Made by a program: the position numbers and the translations under genes
Notes under the pieces: model-generated
Databases searched by the model: none
What the model was told of the DNA's origin: nothing
Seen by the model: the letters and a program-made list of their open reading frames with translations, nothing else
NCBI GenBank assembly: GCA_037176705.1
Contig: CM073889.1
Coordinates: forward strand, 55,359,596-55,423,595
Length of the DNA: 64,000 nucleotides
Source: Molossus alvarezi
Taxonomy: Eukaryota > Chordata > Mammalia > Chiroptera > Molossidae
Direction: 5' to 3'
Shown: piece after piece, positions 11,487 to 23,139 of the stretch
How positions within the stretch are numbered: position 1 is the stretch's first letter
Layout: every line of letters begins with the position of its first letter

Positions 11487-13397
11487 CTTAAATGAATTTG
11501 GCAAAGTAGCAGGATAAAAAATTAATGTCAAGAAATTGATGGCATTGTTATACACCAATGATCAACTCACAGAAAGAAAAACTGAAAAAACAATCCCATT
11601 TATCATGGCAAAAAAATCAAGATACCTAGAAATAAACTTAACCAAAAAAGTAAAGAACCTATTTGCAGAAAACTACAAGACATTGAAAAAAGAAATAGAG
11701 GAAGATATAAAAAAGTGGAAGCAGATACCTTGTTCATGGATTGGAAGAATAAACATCATTAAAATGTCCATACTACCCAAAGCAATCTATAGATTCATGC
11801 AATCTCCATCAAAATACCAATGACATATTTCACAGAACTAGAACAAATACTTCAAATGTTCATATGGAACCAAAAAAGACCCTGAATAGCCACAGCAATT
11901 TTGAAAAAGATGGACAATGTAGGTGGGATCACAATACCAGATATCAGGTTATACTACAAAGCGACTGTAATCAAAACAGCCTGGTACTGGCACGAGAACA
12001 GGCATATAGACCAGTGGAACAGAACAGAGAACCCAAAAATGGACCCAAGGCAATATGCTCAATTAATATTTGACAAAGGTGGCAAGAGCATACAGTGGAG
12101 TAAAGACAGCCTCTTAAATAAATGGTGTAGGGAAAATTGGACAGCTACATGCAAAAAAATGAAACTAGCCCATCAACTTACACCATACACAAAAATAAAC
12201 TCAAAATGGATAAAAGACTTATATGTGACCTGTGAATCCATAAAAATTCTAGAAGAAAAGGTAGGTAACAAAATTTCAGACATCATACGGAGCAGAATGT
12301 TCACTGATACATCACCTAAGGCAACAGAAACAAAGGAGAAAATAAACACATGGGACTACATCAAACTGAAAAGCTTCTGCATAGCAAAAGAAACAACCAT
12401 CAAAATGGAAAAGCAACGCACTGTATGGGAGAACATTATTGCCAATGATACACCAGATAAGGGGTTAACTTCCAATATATATAGAGTACTCATACAACTC
12501 AACAAAAGGAAGACAAAGAACCCAATTAAAAAATGGTCCGAGGAAATGAATTGACACCTCTCCAAACAGGACATACAAATGTCCAAGAGACATATGAAGA
12601 AATGCTCAACATCACTAATCATCAGAGAGATAGAAATTAAAAGAACAATGAGGTATCACCTCACACCTGTCAGAATGGCCGCCATCAACAAATCATCAAA
12701 CAAGTGTTGGCAAGGGTGTGGAGAAAAGGGGACTCTAGTGCACTGCTGGTGGGAATGTAGACTGGTGCAGCCACTATGGAAAACAATATGGTGTTACCTC
12801 AAAAAATTGAAAATTGAACTTCCATGTGACCCAGTAATCCCGCTTCTATGAATGTACCCTAGGAAGCCTGAAACACCAATCAAAAAGAATATATTTACCC
12901 CCTTGTTTATAGCAGCACTATTTACAATAGCTAAGATCTGGAAACAGCCCAAGTGTCCATCAGTAGACAAATGGATAAAAAATCTGTGCTACATATACAC
13001 AATGGAGTACTATGCAGCTGTAAGAAAGAAAGATCTCTTATCCTTTGAGATGACAATGAGGGACCTGGAAAGCATTATCCTAAGTGATACAAGCCAAGTA
13101 GAAAAAGACAAATACCATATGATCTCACTTATATATGGAATATAATGAATATAACAGTCTGAGGAATAGAGTAGACCCAGAAACATGGAAGTAGGGTATC
13201 GACGGACAACCCTCAGAAGAAGGGGGCGTGTGGGTGGGAATAGATAAACCACAGAACTTATACGCATGTATGCATAACCAATGGACATGGACAACAAAGC
13301 CGAGGATGGGGCGGGGGGATGGGGAGGAGGGTGTCAATGGGGTAATAAAGGAGAAACATCTGTAACAAAAATAAAATTAAAATAAACAAACAAATAA
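11487..13397 (+). mobile_element. 3' part of the twin-primed L1, type 3
   Basis: This starts after the FADD motif of ORF2 (NEFGKVAG region) and runs to the ORF2 stop at 13143-13145. A 3' UTR with the signature caaagccgaggatggggc and an A-rich tail to 13397 follow. A large part of the C-terminal frame (11901-12554, then 12579-13145 with breaks) is readable. Stops near 12553 and 12849 make it non-coding. Confidence 0.87.
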
Positions 13398-13406
13398 ATA
13401 AAAACA

Positions 13407-14179
13407 ACCACTACCACAACACAACAAAACAAAAACCCATCTCTGCTTGCCACTCCAATCTTTCTGTGTGGCCAGCTCTGGCTGGACAGGAATCCCACCA
13501 GGCCAGATGTCCAAGTCCCCTGCACCATCAGTATCTGCCACACAGGTGCAGATTTCCTGCGCAGAGCCATTCTGCGTGTGGGGGACGTTTGCCACCCCTG
13601 CATTTAAGGTGGGGAGAATCAATTCTCTTTTTTGGGTCACTCTGTCTGGACCCTTGTGTTGCTCTCCACCAAAAGTTCTTTCAGAGAATAAACATTCCCT
13701 TAGATTCAATCTTGGTGAACTGGTCAGACTCCTCTGCATGCCCCTCCTGAAGACATAGATTGGGCAAATTTCCCAGACTTGTGTTGTAACAAAGCAATCA
13801 CTCTTTACCTGGGATAGGGTGGTCTGAGTCAACTAGTTGGACTGAATCACTATGGAGTCTCACTGCCCAATGCTATGTGGACTCCCCTTCCCTTCTTTGT
13901 TTCTCTGGATTAGGGATTCCTGTGTGGGACTGAGACCCCATGCTTCCAGGGAGCAGGAGTGCTCTGCCACACCTTCCCTCTAGCTTTCCAGCCAAGTTGG
14001 GACCCTCTTTTTGTTTTCTCCTGTCCCCTCTCTACACTCCCTACTCACAACATTAAAGATCAGCTATTTTTTACCTGGTTTTTCAAGCCAAATGTTCTAC
14101 AGCTTAGCCACAAGTCTGGTTCGGTGCTGGGAGCAACTGGACAGGGCTTCCCTAGTCTACAGCCATCTTAGACATGTAG
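13407..14179. other. Unassigned sequence, possibly old repeat
   Basis: This stretch is moderately GC-rich and matches nothing else in the window. Open frames of about 90-150 codons exist on both strands, but they overlap each other, lack recognisable domains and have no supporting context. It ends in ancient antisense L1 sequence, so it may belong to the 5' flank or 5' region of an old element. Confidence 0.4.
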
Positions 14180-14309
14180 CTTTTATATTTAAGGTAAGTT
14201 TCTTATAGACACCATAGGTCTTGCTTTTTATTCAGCCGGACAATCTTTACCTTTTAATTTAAATGTTAGATCATTTACATTTAATATGATTTTTTATATG
14301 ACTGAATTT
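14180..14309 (-). mobile_element. Ancient L1 (L1M-like) fragment, left half
   Basis: The minus strand resembles the start of L1 ORF2 (endonuclease N-terminal region), strongly diverged from the young bat L1s. It continues at 15272 after a younger insertion. The 14-bp TSD atatgactgaattt (14296-14309 and 15272-15285) proves the two halves were once joined. Confidence 0.6.
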
Positions 14310-15271
14310 TTTTTTCTTTTATTCTATTTTTTTAATTTATTTATTTTTTATTAATTAATTTTTGTTACAGATGTTTCTCCTCCCCCCCCCCACTAATTCC
14401 CCCTTCCCCCTCCCTCCCTGCCCCTTCCCAAGTCTGTTGTCCATGTCCACTGTTCATGCATACATGCATATAAATTCTGTGGTTTATCTCTTCCCCACCA
14501 CCCTTCTATTTAGGGGATTGTCAGTCTGTATCCCACTTCCGCGTCTCTGGCACTACCCCCTTCCTCAGACTGTTATGTTCATTATATTCCACAAATAAGT
14601 GAGATCATATGAAACTTGTCTTTCTCTGTTTGGCTTGTTTCACTTAGGATGATACTTTCCAGGGCCCTCCATGTAGTCTCAAATGATAAGAGGTCTTTCT
14701 TTCTCACAGCTGCATAGTACTCCATTGTGTATATGTACCACAGCTTTTTGATCCATTCATCTACTGATGGACACTTGGGCTGTTTCCAGATCTTAGCTAT
14801 TCTAAATAGTGCTGCTACAAACATGGGGGTACATGTATTCTTTCTGGTTGGTGTTTCAGGCTTCTTAGGATATATTCCTAGAAGTGGGATCACTGGGTCA
14901 AATGGAAGTTCAATTTTTAATTGTTTGAGGAAACACTATATTGTTTTCCACAGCGGCTGTACCAGTCTGCATTCCCACCAGCAGTGTACTAGAGTCCCCT
15001 TTTCTCCACACCCTCGCCAGCACTTGTTGTTTGATGATGTGTTGATGGCAGCCATTCTGACAGGTGTGAGGTGATACCTCATTGTTGTTTTAATTTGCAT
15101 CTCTCTGATGATTAGTGATGATGAGCATTTCTTCATGTTTCTTAGCCATTTGTATGTCCTGTTTAGAGAGGTGTCTATTCAGTTCCTCTGCCCATTTTTT
15201 AATTGGATTCTTTGTCTTCCTTTTGTGGAGCTGTATGAGCACTCTCTATGTATTGGAAATTAACCCCTTGC
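14310..15271 (-). mobile_element. Antisense 5'-truncated L1, type 2
   Basis: This 962-bp L1 3' end has its A-rich tail at 14310-14360, the 3' UTR to about 14590 and the ORF2 C-terminal region to 15271 on the minus strand. A perfect 14-bp TSD, atatgactgaattt, flanks it. The open frame 14582-14893 on the minus strand covers the last part of ORF2. The 3' UTR signature is type 2. Confidence 0.93.
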
Positions 15272-15285
15272 ATATGACTGAATTT

Positions 15286-15782
15286 AAATGTAACATATTT
15301 CTAGTTCTTTTCATCTGTCCCATCTGTTCGTTTTTTTCTTCTTTCTCTGCCTTTTTTTCCCTTTTTCATTGTATATTGTGCTGTTAATACTAACCAGTGT
15401 ATTTTTAATTTGTAGAAATTTCATTTTGGTCATATACATGTGTATGTGTATGTGTATGTATATGTATGTAATTTCTATCTTAATCACGTTCATGTTTTTC
15501 TCTCCCTTCTTGAATATATTAAATATATTTACAATATCTGTCTTAATAGCATTATCAAATCATTGTCATTACTGTGTTTGTTTCTGTTGATTTTTTTTCC
15601 GTGCATTTTTCTGCTTCTTTGCATGCCTATAATTTTTTATTGGATGAGAGATACTGAAAGTTTTATGTTCTTAGATGCTTGAATTTGTTTGCTTTGTATT
15701 TGTCTACATATTTTGGGGCTTTGTTCTGGGATAGAGTTAATTCTTTTGAAGATTTCTTTTAGGCTTATTAAAAGAGATATAT
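15286..15782 (-). mobile_element. Ancient L1 (L1M-like) fragment, right half
   Basis: This AT-rich sequence follows the TSD and resembles the antisense 5' region of old mammalian L1s, especially the stretch around 15600-15740 (ctgcttctttgcatgcct, ggctttgttctgggat). The family assignment is from memory of L1M-type elements and is uncertain. A short TGTA-rich run lies at 15435-15470. Confidence 0.5.
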
Positions 15783-15983
15783 TTTTAAATTGATTTTTTA
15801 GAGAGAGGGAAGGAGAGAGAGATAGAAACATTGCTGAGAGAGAAACATCAATCGGCTGCCTCCTGTATACCCACTACTGGGGATTGTGCATGCAATCTGG
15901 GCATGTGCCCTCACTAGGAATCAAACTGGGACCTCTCAGTCCATGAGATGATGCTCAATCCACTGAATCATACAAGCTTGGCT
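15783..15983 (-). mobile_element. VES-type SINE, older subfamily
   Basis: On the minus strand it reads as a degraded tRNA-derived head, ggtcaagggcac-like middle, CT-rich stretch and A/T-rich tail. It belongs to a different, more diverged subfamily than the SINE at 43265, lacking the cgctaagggcacgtacc segment. Diverged direct repeats (ttttaggctta and ttttaagctaa) may be its old TSD. Confidence 0.75.
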
Positions 15984-17079
15984 CTTTTAAGCTAATTTGG
16001 CCCTGTTACTAAAATAGGAGAACTTTCCATTCTGGCTGTCCACTAGAATACAAACGTGTAGCTGTGTAGAATTAGGAGAAAAAGAATGGTTTGAATGGAA
16101 GAACAGAAAGAAGAAAACGATGCTCTATTACTGTGTAACAAACCACCTCAAAATGTAGTAATGCAAGACAAAATGCTAATATGTTTACAAATTCTGTAGA
16201 CCATACATTTACATTTGGAAAGGCATAGTGGTTCTCTTCTGCTTCTGGATGTCTGGGCTCTCAACTGGGATGATTGATTGGCTGGGGTAACTCTGACAGC
16301 TGGAGAGCAGGAACAGTTGGGGCTGGTGGATCCATCTTCAGATGTTTATTTCACTCATGTACCTGGACTGGGAAGACTGAAGGATGGGCTCTGGTTGGAT
16401 TGTCTACTGGAGCACCAATGTGTGACCTCTGTAGCATGGCAGAGAGGTAGTTGTACTTCTCAGGGTGGTTGGACTTCTAACATGTCAAAGAATATGCACC
16501 CATGTTTTAAAATCATGACAAGTAGTATCTTGTACCAGAGCTGGAGATTGGTGATTAATAGCATAAGATGACACTGAATGAATAGATATATTGAGGTAAA
16601 ATAAGAAATTATTGGATTCAACAATGAAGCCATCACCATGGGTATTTCTCAAAGGCCTCATGGGGCAATAGGAGGTGGAAAAGCCAAAACAAGCAGTATA
16701 GACTGCAGGAATGCAGTCTACTTCCTGAAGTGGATAGACTCAGCAGAAAAGAGATCTCTCTAACAGACATATCTTATGAACTTCTGGAAAGAGTTGTCTA
16801 TACTCCTAACTTCTACTTCTTTACTACCTGCTCATCCCTAAGCTTGGAAACCTGGCTGCTGCTCCTATTGTCACTAAGACATATCTGTAAAGTACCTCTC
16901 TCATGTGCTTGGACCATCTGAAGCACTGATGCATGAGTCCTTCCCTTCTCTTTTGACTATTCTATCCTTTGTACTCTCTTAAATTCCTCCTGATTTTAAG
17001 TCTGTTTCTTTTCTGATGTCAACTGCCCCTTTCATCACCAAAAAGTCAATGTTTTCCAATGATAATGTCCTGGTTGCTT
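15984..17079. other. Old repeat remnants and unique sequence
   Basis: About 16115-16580 (ttactgtgtaacaaaccacc and following) resembles a common ancient mammalian interspersed repeat whose family I cannot name with certainty. The remainder looks unique. Open frames of up to 97 codons show no domain, no start context and no conservation clue. I see no gene. Confidence 0.4.
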
Positions 17080-17470
17080 CTCTTTTGTCTGCTCTCATGG
17101 TTTCAGTTTTCACAATTTTGTTGATAACTTCCAAAATTCTATGTTCCCACCAGGCTCTCTCCCTCACTGTAGACCTCAATACTGCATTGCCTCCTGAACA
17201 TTAGAATGTCACACAGGTAATCTTAAATTCAGAATATTTGGTGTTGAATTTATTGTCTCCCTCTTTCACCTGTATTGTCTTCCTGAATCTCTGTCTCAGT
17301 GAAGGGCCCCACAAACCAAATTATCAGATCTGGAAACCTCCACATTGTCCTGATCTCCTTCCTTTTCTCCCATCCCAATCAATCAATATCAATCAATCAA
17401 TCAATCAATCAAAAGTAGATTCTATTGAGCTTACCCTTAAATGATTTGTTCACTCACATCTTTCTATATT
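17080..17470 (+). repeat. L2 LINE 3' fragment
   Basis: The order of short matches fits the L2 3' end: the tgcctcctgaacatt segment, the ctcagtgaagggc segment and the ccttccttttc...cccatccaat-like segment. Divergence is high, as expected of an ancient element. A small (ATCA)n run at about 17378-17412 expanded inside it. Confidence 0.6.
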
Positions 17471-17647
17471 CACTCTTAACCATTACAGTTTGAACTTCCA
17501 TCAGAGGTACATTGCATGGTTCTGGACTTTTCCTCTGAGAATCACTAGAAAATATGGGCTAAATATTTAAAAACTATCTCTTTGAAGGGCTATGATGGCA
17601 ATGAGGGATTGCAAGGTAAAGATATAGGAGATAAAAGACACCCAGAG

Positions 17648-17890
17648 CTCTGGCCAGTTTGGCTCAGCGGTTAGAGCATCGGCCTGCGGTCCGGAGAGAT
17701 CTGGGTTTGGTTCCCGCTAAGGGCACATACCTCGGTTGCAGTTTGTCCCCGGCCCTGGTTGGGTCGTGTGGGTGGCAACCACTTGATGTGTCCCTTTCAC
17801 GTGGATATTTCTCTCTCTCTCTCTCCCTCCCACTCTATCTGAACAAAATATCAAAAAATGTCCTCGGATGAGGACTAAAAAAAAAAAAAA
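17648..17890 (+). mobile_element. VES-type SINE, young subfamily
   Basis: It has a complete head (ggccagtttggctcagcgg), a B-box region (gggtttggttccc), cgctaagggcacatacctcgg, a CT-rich block and a pure A tail. A perfect 15-bp TSD, aaaagacacccagag, is at 17633-17647 and 17891-17905. Divergence from the SINE at 43265 is low, so this is a fairly recent insertion. Confidence 0.95.
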
Positions 17891-17905
17891 AAAAGACACC
17901 CAGAG

Positions 17906-18310
17906 AAGTGTACTGGGCATTTGGCACCATTTCTCTTTCAAGGCAATAACTGATTTTGAAAATCTGAGAAGTTAATAAGTAAATTGATTTCAACAGATTT
18001 GTAGCCTAGAGAGATAAAAATTGGAGTTTAGATATTTCCAAAAAGAAGCAGTTGATAAACTCCCCAGGTTCAGACCTCAAAGGGTTATACTTTGGAAATA
18101 AAAGTAAGCTAGAAGGTTTCACTTTTGGCATGATAGCATGAGGAACTCCAGAGATCCATCCCAAGCAAACTGGTAAAAATTATTTTAAATACAATAATTT
18201 AAAGTATCTGGAATTGTTTCTTAAAATATATAGCACATGAAAGTGATGTTTATTTAAGAATATGTACTAAAATCAGTAATAGTCTGTAGTATTTAAACCA
18301 AGACCCTCTT
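17906..18310. other. Unique AT-rich sequence
   Basis: There is no gene, tRNA or recognisable repeat. The last 16 bases (18295-18310) are the left TSD of the minimal L1 insertion that follows. Confidence 0.5.
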
Positions 18311-18365
18311 GGAGAAACATCTATAACAAAAATAAATGAATTAAATTAAAAAAACAAAACAAAAA
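18311..18365 (+). mobile_element. Minimal 55-bp L1 insertion (3' UTR end and tail only)
   Basis: Only ggagaaacatctataac..., the last bases of the L1 3' UTR, and an A-rich tail are present. They lie between perfect 16-bp direct repeats, aaaccaagaccctctt, at 18295-18310 and 18366-18381. This is a genuine but extremely 5'-truncated retrotransposition product that an annotation pipeline could miss. The same 3' end is seen at 40499-40530. Confidence 0.93.
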
Positions 18366-18381
18366 AAACCAAGACCCTCTT

Positions 18382-19165
18382 TTACTCATCTACCCCCTAA
18401 CTCAATGAGACAGAAACTCGACACCAGATTGTTATAGTCAAGAACACAGAACTTCCTTCCAGCTCCAGTTGAAGGTCTATCTTCCTGAAAGGGGCTTTAA
18501 ATTTTTCTCATTATGCCCCAAGCTACCTGTTGTAAGGCTAAATTCTGGCCAAATGCAGATGAGAAGTAGGGTTTTTCTTCTTCTGCCCAGCCCCCCATTG
18601 TGAGACAAAGATTCTGTCTAGGGTTTGTCACCACTGAGAATACTGGGATCCCTATGCCCTTTTCCTAGCGTGGGAGATGGGGCACAAGGCAACCTAGGGC
18701 TGCTGTCACTTTCCTGCATGGAGTGCTCAGCACCTAAAACTGGGGTGTCATCAGAAAAAAGCATGCCATTGTCTCCACTCAAAGCACTAGAGCTGTTGCT
18801 TACAGAGTTTTTTCAGGGAAAAAAGCAGGCCATAAAACAGAAAACTCCAAATTCCTCTCTAAAAGAACTGATTTTATTTGCAACACAATTTGGAGGAATT
18901 CAGCCTATGAGAACTTTCAAAAACAGTGGAGGTTCTAGTGAAAGGCAATTGGGTGAACTTAGAGATTAATTGGAGATGTAGATTAAACTAATAGTTGGCT
19001 AGTTTGCTGGAGAGAACCAGGGAAAGAAATAGTTGTGAGGAGTCCCTTTGGGGTCAGAAAAAAAATCTCAAAAACTGACCTTGGGAAGCATCAGTACAGG
19101 TTAGACCAAATACAAAGTTAGGGAGAACACAGCCCACATAAGACTGTCTCATTTCTGCCACCAAT
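18382..19165. other. Unassigned sequence, no gene seen
   Basis: This stretch looks unique, with normal base composition. A 114-codon open frame (18625-18969) has no recognisable domain or coding-like context. I see nothing else to annotate. Confidence 0.5.
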
Positions 19166-19797
19166 TGCAAGTTTGGGGATTCCCAAGACTACCTTGAATT
19201 ATGATGATTCACTAGAAAGACTCTCAGAACTCACTGAAAGCTGATATACTAACAGTTACAATTTATTACAGGGAAAGAATACAGATTAAGACTAGTCAAA
19301 GAAAAAAGTGCATAGGACATAGTCTAAGAAATGTACCAGAGTGGGGCATCCATTGTTCTCTCTTTGTGGAGATAGGATATGTTACTTTCCTGGTATTGAT
19401 GTGTGATGATACACATGAAATACTGCCAACTATGGAAGCAGACCTAAATCTTGGTGTCCAGAGTTTTTAAAAGTTCTCTACTACATAATCATAATTGATT
19501 GATTACACACATGGTTGATCCCAGTTTCCAGCTCAACTGATACTGCTGACCCAAAACCCCCACCCTAAATCACATTGTTGGTCTTTCCAGTGTGGCCAGC
19601 CCCTGCCCTAAGGTGTAGGCAGCTCCCACACTAAATCATATTGTTAGACCTACCCAGTGTGTACAAGGCCCCCCAGGCAAACAAAGACAGTGCTATCAGG
19701 CATAACATTCCAAGAGCTTTGAAATTATCTCCTAGAAGTTGAGGGCAAAGGCCAGACATATTTTGGGTCAAGTTAAATTCTTTATTATACACCATTA
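19166..19797 (-). mobile_element. Ancient solo LTR-like fragment (endogenous retrovirus class)
   Basis: The stretch resembles an antisense mammalian LTR. A block around 19700-19795 (attccaagagctttg followed by aggccagacatatt and tctttattatacac) is typical of the start of such LTRs read backwards. Intermediate blocks, such as the aatttattacagggaaag region, fit too. No retroviral coding sequence lies next to it. The exact family is not assigned. Confidence 0.5.
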
Positions 19798-20139
19798 CCT
19801 TTTAAAGGAGCCTGAATTTTATTGGATCAATTTATGGAACAATTTATGCTCAAGGGCTTTGTTGAAAACAACAGAACAATTGACATCAATTAGAGAAACT
19901 TAACAGCTGGATATAGTCAGGGAAAGAAATAACCAAAATGAGATCTGCCTAAGACTTTTCTATCCCAGGGCCACTGTGGGCATACCCAAGGTTGCAACAC
20001 TTAAGGGACAACATTAGAGGCTTCACACTAAAGGGTAGACATGAGACGTGACTTTACTAATATAATCCAGTCAATTGCTAAAAGCAAACAGGCATATAAC
20101 AATATCAAGCCTGGGGCAGTGAAGGGGACAGTACCCAGA
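19798..20139. other. Unassigned sequence
   Basis: No gene or clear repeat is visible. It may be the flank between the LTR remnant and the ancient L1 that begins near 20140. Confidence 0.4.
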
Positions 20140-20796
20140 GTTGCTACAATATATTATCTAAAATGACAAATTTCTAACAAAAAACTATGAGACACGCAAA
20201 GAAATAGGGAAGTATGACTCATACACCAGGATAAAAGAAGGCATCAGAAACTACCTGTAAAAGATATGAGATACTAGATTTGACAAAGGCTTTTTAAAAA
20301 GTCATTATAAATATGTTCACAGAACTAAAGTAAAGCATGGTTAAAGAAGTAAAAGAAGGTCTGATGAAAATGTTGCATCAAATAAAGAATAGCAATAAAG
20401 AGAAATAATATTAAAAATATACAAAAAAATTAAAATAAAAACAGAAATTCTGAAATAAAAAATTACGATAACTAAAATTTAAAAATTCACCAGAAAGGCT
20501 CAAAAATAGATTTGAAATGGCAAAAGAAAGATTTAGCAAACTTGAAAATAGATTGATAGAAATTATGCAATCCAATGAACAAAGAGGAAATAAAATGAAG
20601 AAAAAGAAACAATCTCAGAGAAACCATTAAGTACATAAACATATGCAGAATAAGAGTATCAGAAGGAAAGAGGAGAAAGAAGAAGAAAAAAATATTTGAA
20701 AAAGTAATGGTTGAAAACTTCTCATATTTATTGAAATGTATTAATCTGAACTTCCAAGAAATTAAACAAATCTGAAGAAGGATACTTAAAGATCTA
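20140..20796 (+). mobile_element. Ancient L1M/HAL1-like element, 5' UTR and ORF1 start
   Basis: The A-rich plus strand resembles the ORF1 coiled-coil region of old L1 or HAL1 elements (aatggttgaaaacttctcatatttattgaaa near 20707). It is full of stops. The element continues at 21032 after a SINE and at 27251 after the full-length L1. Confidence 0.6.
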
Positions 20797-21031
20797 CAAC
20801 CCTGGCTGGTGTTGATCAGTGGGTAGAGCATCAGCCCATGCCCTGAAGGGTTATGAGTCTGATTTCTGGTCAAGGGCACATACCTGGGTTGCAAGTTTGA
20901 TTCCTGGCCTCAGCTGGAGCATATGTGGGATGCAACCAATCAATGTGTCTCTCTCATATTAATGTTTTTTTTTTCTTTCTTTCTCTCTCTCTCTTCCTCT
21001 GTTTCACTCTCTAAAAAAAGAGAGAGAGAGA
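20797..21031 (+). mobile_element. VES-type SINE, older subfamily
   Basis: The head ccctggctggtgttgatcag, a tcaagggcacatacctgggtt middle and a long CT-rich stretch are followed by an AG-rich tail. Near-identical repeats agatctacaa (left) and agatctaacaa (right) are probably its TSD. It is more diverged than the young SINEs. Confidence 0.82.
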
Positions 21032-21394
21032 TCTAACAACAGATAGATTATAGTAAAAATGTTGAAAATCAACAGCAAGAAGACTGTCTTGAAAGCAGCA
21101 AGAGAAAAATGACTTGTCATTTACAAGGAAACCTCAATAAGATTAGCAACTGACTTCTCATCAGACAATGGATTCCAGAAGCCATTGGGATAACATATTC
21201 AAACTGATCAAAAAAAAAGAAAAACTATCAACCAAGAGTCCTTTATCCTGCAAAGCTATCTTTTGAAAATAAAGTAAAAAATTCTCAGATAAAAAAACAA
21301 TTTGTTGCCAGCAGACCTGCCTTACAAGAAGTTCAAAAGGATTTTTTCAGGGTGAAAACAAGTTACCTCAACAGTGTTTAAAATACACACAAAG
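21032..21394 (+). mobile_element. Ancient L1M/HAL1-like ORF1 C-terminal region
   Basis: Recognisable ORF1 blocks occur in order: the gaaagcagcaagagaaaa motif, the acttctcatcagacaatgga segment, the aaccaagagtcctttatcctgcaaag segment and ttgccagcagacctgcctta. The frame is destroyed. The last 15 bases (21380-21394) are the left TSD of the full-length L1. Confidence 0.75.
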
Positions 21395-22213
21395 GGACCG
21401 AAAAATGGTGGCAGAGTGAACGGAGCTACACAGACCGTCTCCCAGAACCAAACTGGAATTACAACTATAACACAGACAAATAGACGAGAAAAACCAACAG
21501 AAAAGCAGCTTGCGAGGACCATACAATGAGGGACACTGACTCCATCCCGGTAGGCTTGCGAAGGCGCGAGACGGGGCTGGGAGCCCATGGTCAGCAGCTC
21601 GGCAGCAGCCTTAGCTGTAAGCGGCGCCCTCGGGTTACACTCCCAGGAGGCTCCACAGCGCAGCCGGGACAGAGGCTGAAACAGCCACAGCCACTCACCT
21701 TGGGCTCCGGCAGAGGGAGGGCTGACTGGACTGGAACTGTGTGGGGACACTCAGAATCTGGAGGGCGCTCAGGGCTTTGGCTGAGTGCAGCCACTCAGGA
21801 CGGTGGCTGTATTGCTCCTTCCCAGGGCTCTGAGGAGAGGCAGCAGCCCCTCCCTCGGAGATCCAACCCCACCCTGTGGGCCATTGAAGTGCTAATTGAG
21901 GCTCACTAACAACCAGCATCTGCCCCACCCTCGTGAAAGCCCCTTGGCTGAGCACCAGAGGGAGTTTTTCAATCAACTGATAATCCAAAACTCATCAATT
22001 AACATACACTGCTAGCTTCCAGGCAAAAAGCTAGAGGATAACAGTACGTTTCTGGCGCTGGCAACTTTAACCAGGAAAGTACGACTTGACAGTGGTGTTC
22101 AATGTGGGTCCTCCCTCGCTCATCTAAACACAGGAGAGGGAGCCACAAACAGCAGAACACCAACACCCACAGGGAGAACTTGACAGGCTCCAAAGCCCAC
22201 AGTGATAGCCAAA
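21395..22213 (+). promoter_or_regulatory. L1 5' UTR (presumed internal pol II promoter)
   Basis: This GC-richer leader begins gggaccgaaaaatggtggc and extends to the ORF1 start. In L1s the 5' UTR carries the internal promoter, and that role is inferred here from position. It has no tandem monomers, unlike the older leaders at 27491 and 50262. Related leaders start at 29133, 51508, 52498 and, reversed, at 63672. Confidence 0.8.
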
Positions 22214-23094
22214 ATGGTGAAACACAGAAACAGAAGCCAAATGAAAGAGCAAGACACCTCCACCGAAGATGAGATCAATGTGGAGCAATTAGGTATGTTA
22301 ACAGAGCTAGAATTCAGAGCCATGATCTTGAGGAAGCTGAACAGCATGAGTAAGGACATAGAGACACTGAAAATAAGCGAATTGGAAATTAAAAACCAAC
22401 AAGAAGAGATAAAAAATGACATATCAGAAATGAAAAACACATTGAAGGTTTAAAAAGCAGAGTAGGGGAAGCAGAGGACCGGATCAGTGAATTAGAAGAC
22501 AGGGTAGAAAAAATCAACCAATCAGAAAAACAAAAGGAAAAAACTATAAAAAAACAGGAAGACAGCTTAAGAGAACTATGGGACAACTGGAAACGTAATA
22601 ATATTCGCATCATAGGAGTCCCCGAAGAAAAAGAAAATGAGCAAGGGATAGAGAATATATTCAAAAAAATAGTGAGAGAAAACTTCCCTAATTTGGTGAA
22701 GGAAGAAGGCATTCAAGTTCAAGAAGCACAGAGAGTCCCAAGTAAGAAGAACCCAAACAGGCCCACACCAAGACACATAGTAATTAAAATGCCACAAATT
22801 AAAGACAAAGAGAGAATCCTAAAAGCAGCAAGAGATAAGCAACAGGTTACCTACAAAGGGAACCCCATAAGGCTCTCAGCTGACTTCTCACAAGAAACAC
22901 TACAGGCCAGAAGGGAATGGCATGAAGTAATCAAAGTCATGAAAAACAAGAATCTGAATCCAAGACTACTCTACCCAGCAAGGCTATCATTCAAAATAGA
23001 AGATTAAATAAAGAGCTTCCCAGACAAAAAAAGGCTTAGGGAATACATTAGCACCAAACCAGCACTGCAAGAAATGTTAAAAGGACTGCTGTAA
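22214..23094 (+). pseudogene. L1 ORF1 (RNA-binding chaperone), one frameshift and one stop
   Basis: ORF1p is the trimeric RNA-binding protein that packages L1 RNA. The ATG at 22214 (MVKHRNRSQ) is the start supported by other copies. The frame would give 293 residues: a basic N-terminus, a coiled coil (about residues 35-110), an RNA-recognition domain and a C-terminal domain with RILKAARDKQQVTYKG and ARREW. A one-base deletion near 22444 (residue 77) shifts the frame. A C-to-T change gives TAA at 23005-23007 (codon 265). Both are inferred by comparison with the copy at 53355-54256 and the antisense copy ending at 62761. Confidence 0.92.
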
Positions 23095-23139
23095 TTAGCA
23101 GTAGAAATGGGAAGAAAAATAGAACCACACTAAACAAAA

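Noticed and set aside
12356..12622. A recurrent 76-88 codon minus-strand frame that appears opposite many L1 copies (also 4368, 26172, 33888, 38878).
   Set aside because: It is the complement of the conserved ORF2 C-terminal region; recurrence is due to L1 copy number, not to a separate gene.
13377..13832. Overlapping open frames of 94-151 codons on both strands.
   Set aside because: Both strands are open over the same GC-richer stretch, with no domain or context, and part of it is L1 tail. Not supported as a gene.
19166..19797. Possible provirus next to the LTR-like fragment.
   Set aside because: Neither flank contains retroviral coding sequence or a second LTR; at most it is an old solo LTR.
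21322..22193. Antisense open frames in the L1 5' UTR (142 and 64 codons), considered as an ORF0-like gene. Similar antisense frames occur in the leaders at 29709 and 62782.
   Set aside because: The shared frame has no ATG at its start (it begins at TTG) and its similarity between copies follows simply from L1 homology. There is no evidence of translation.
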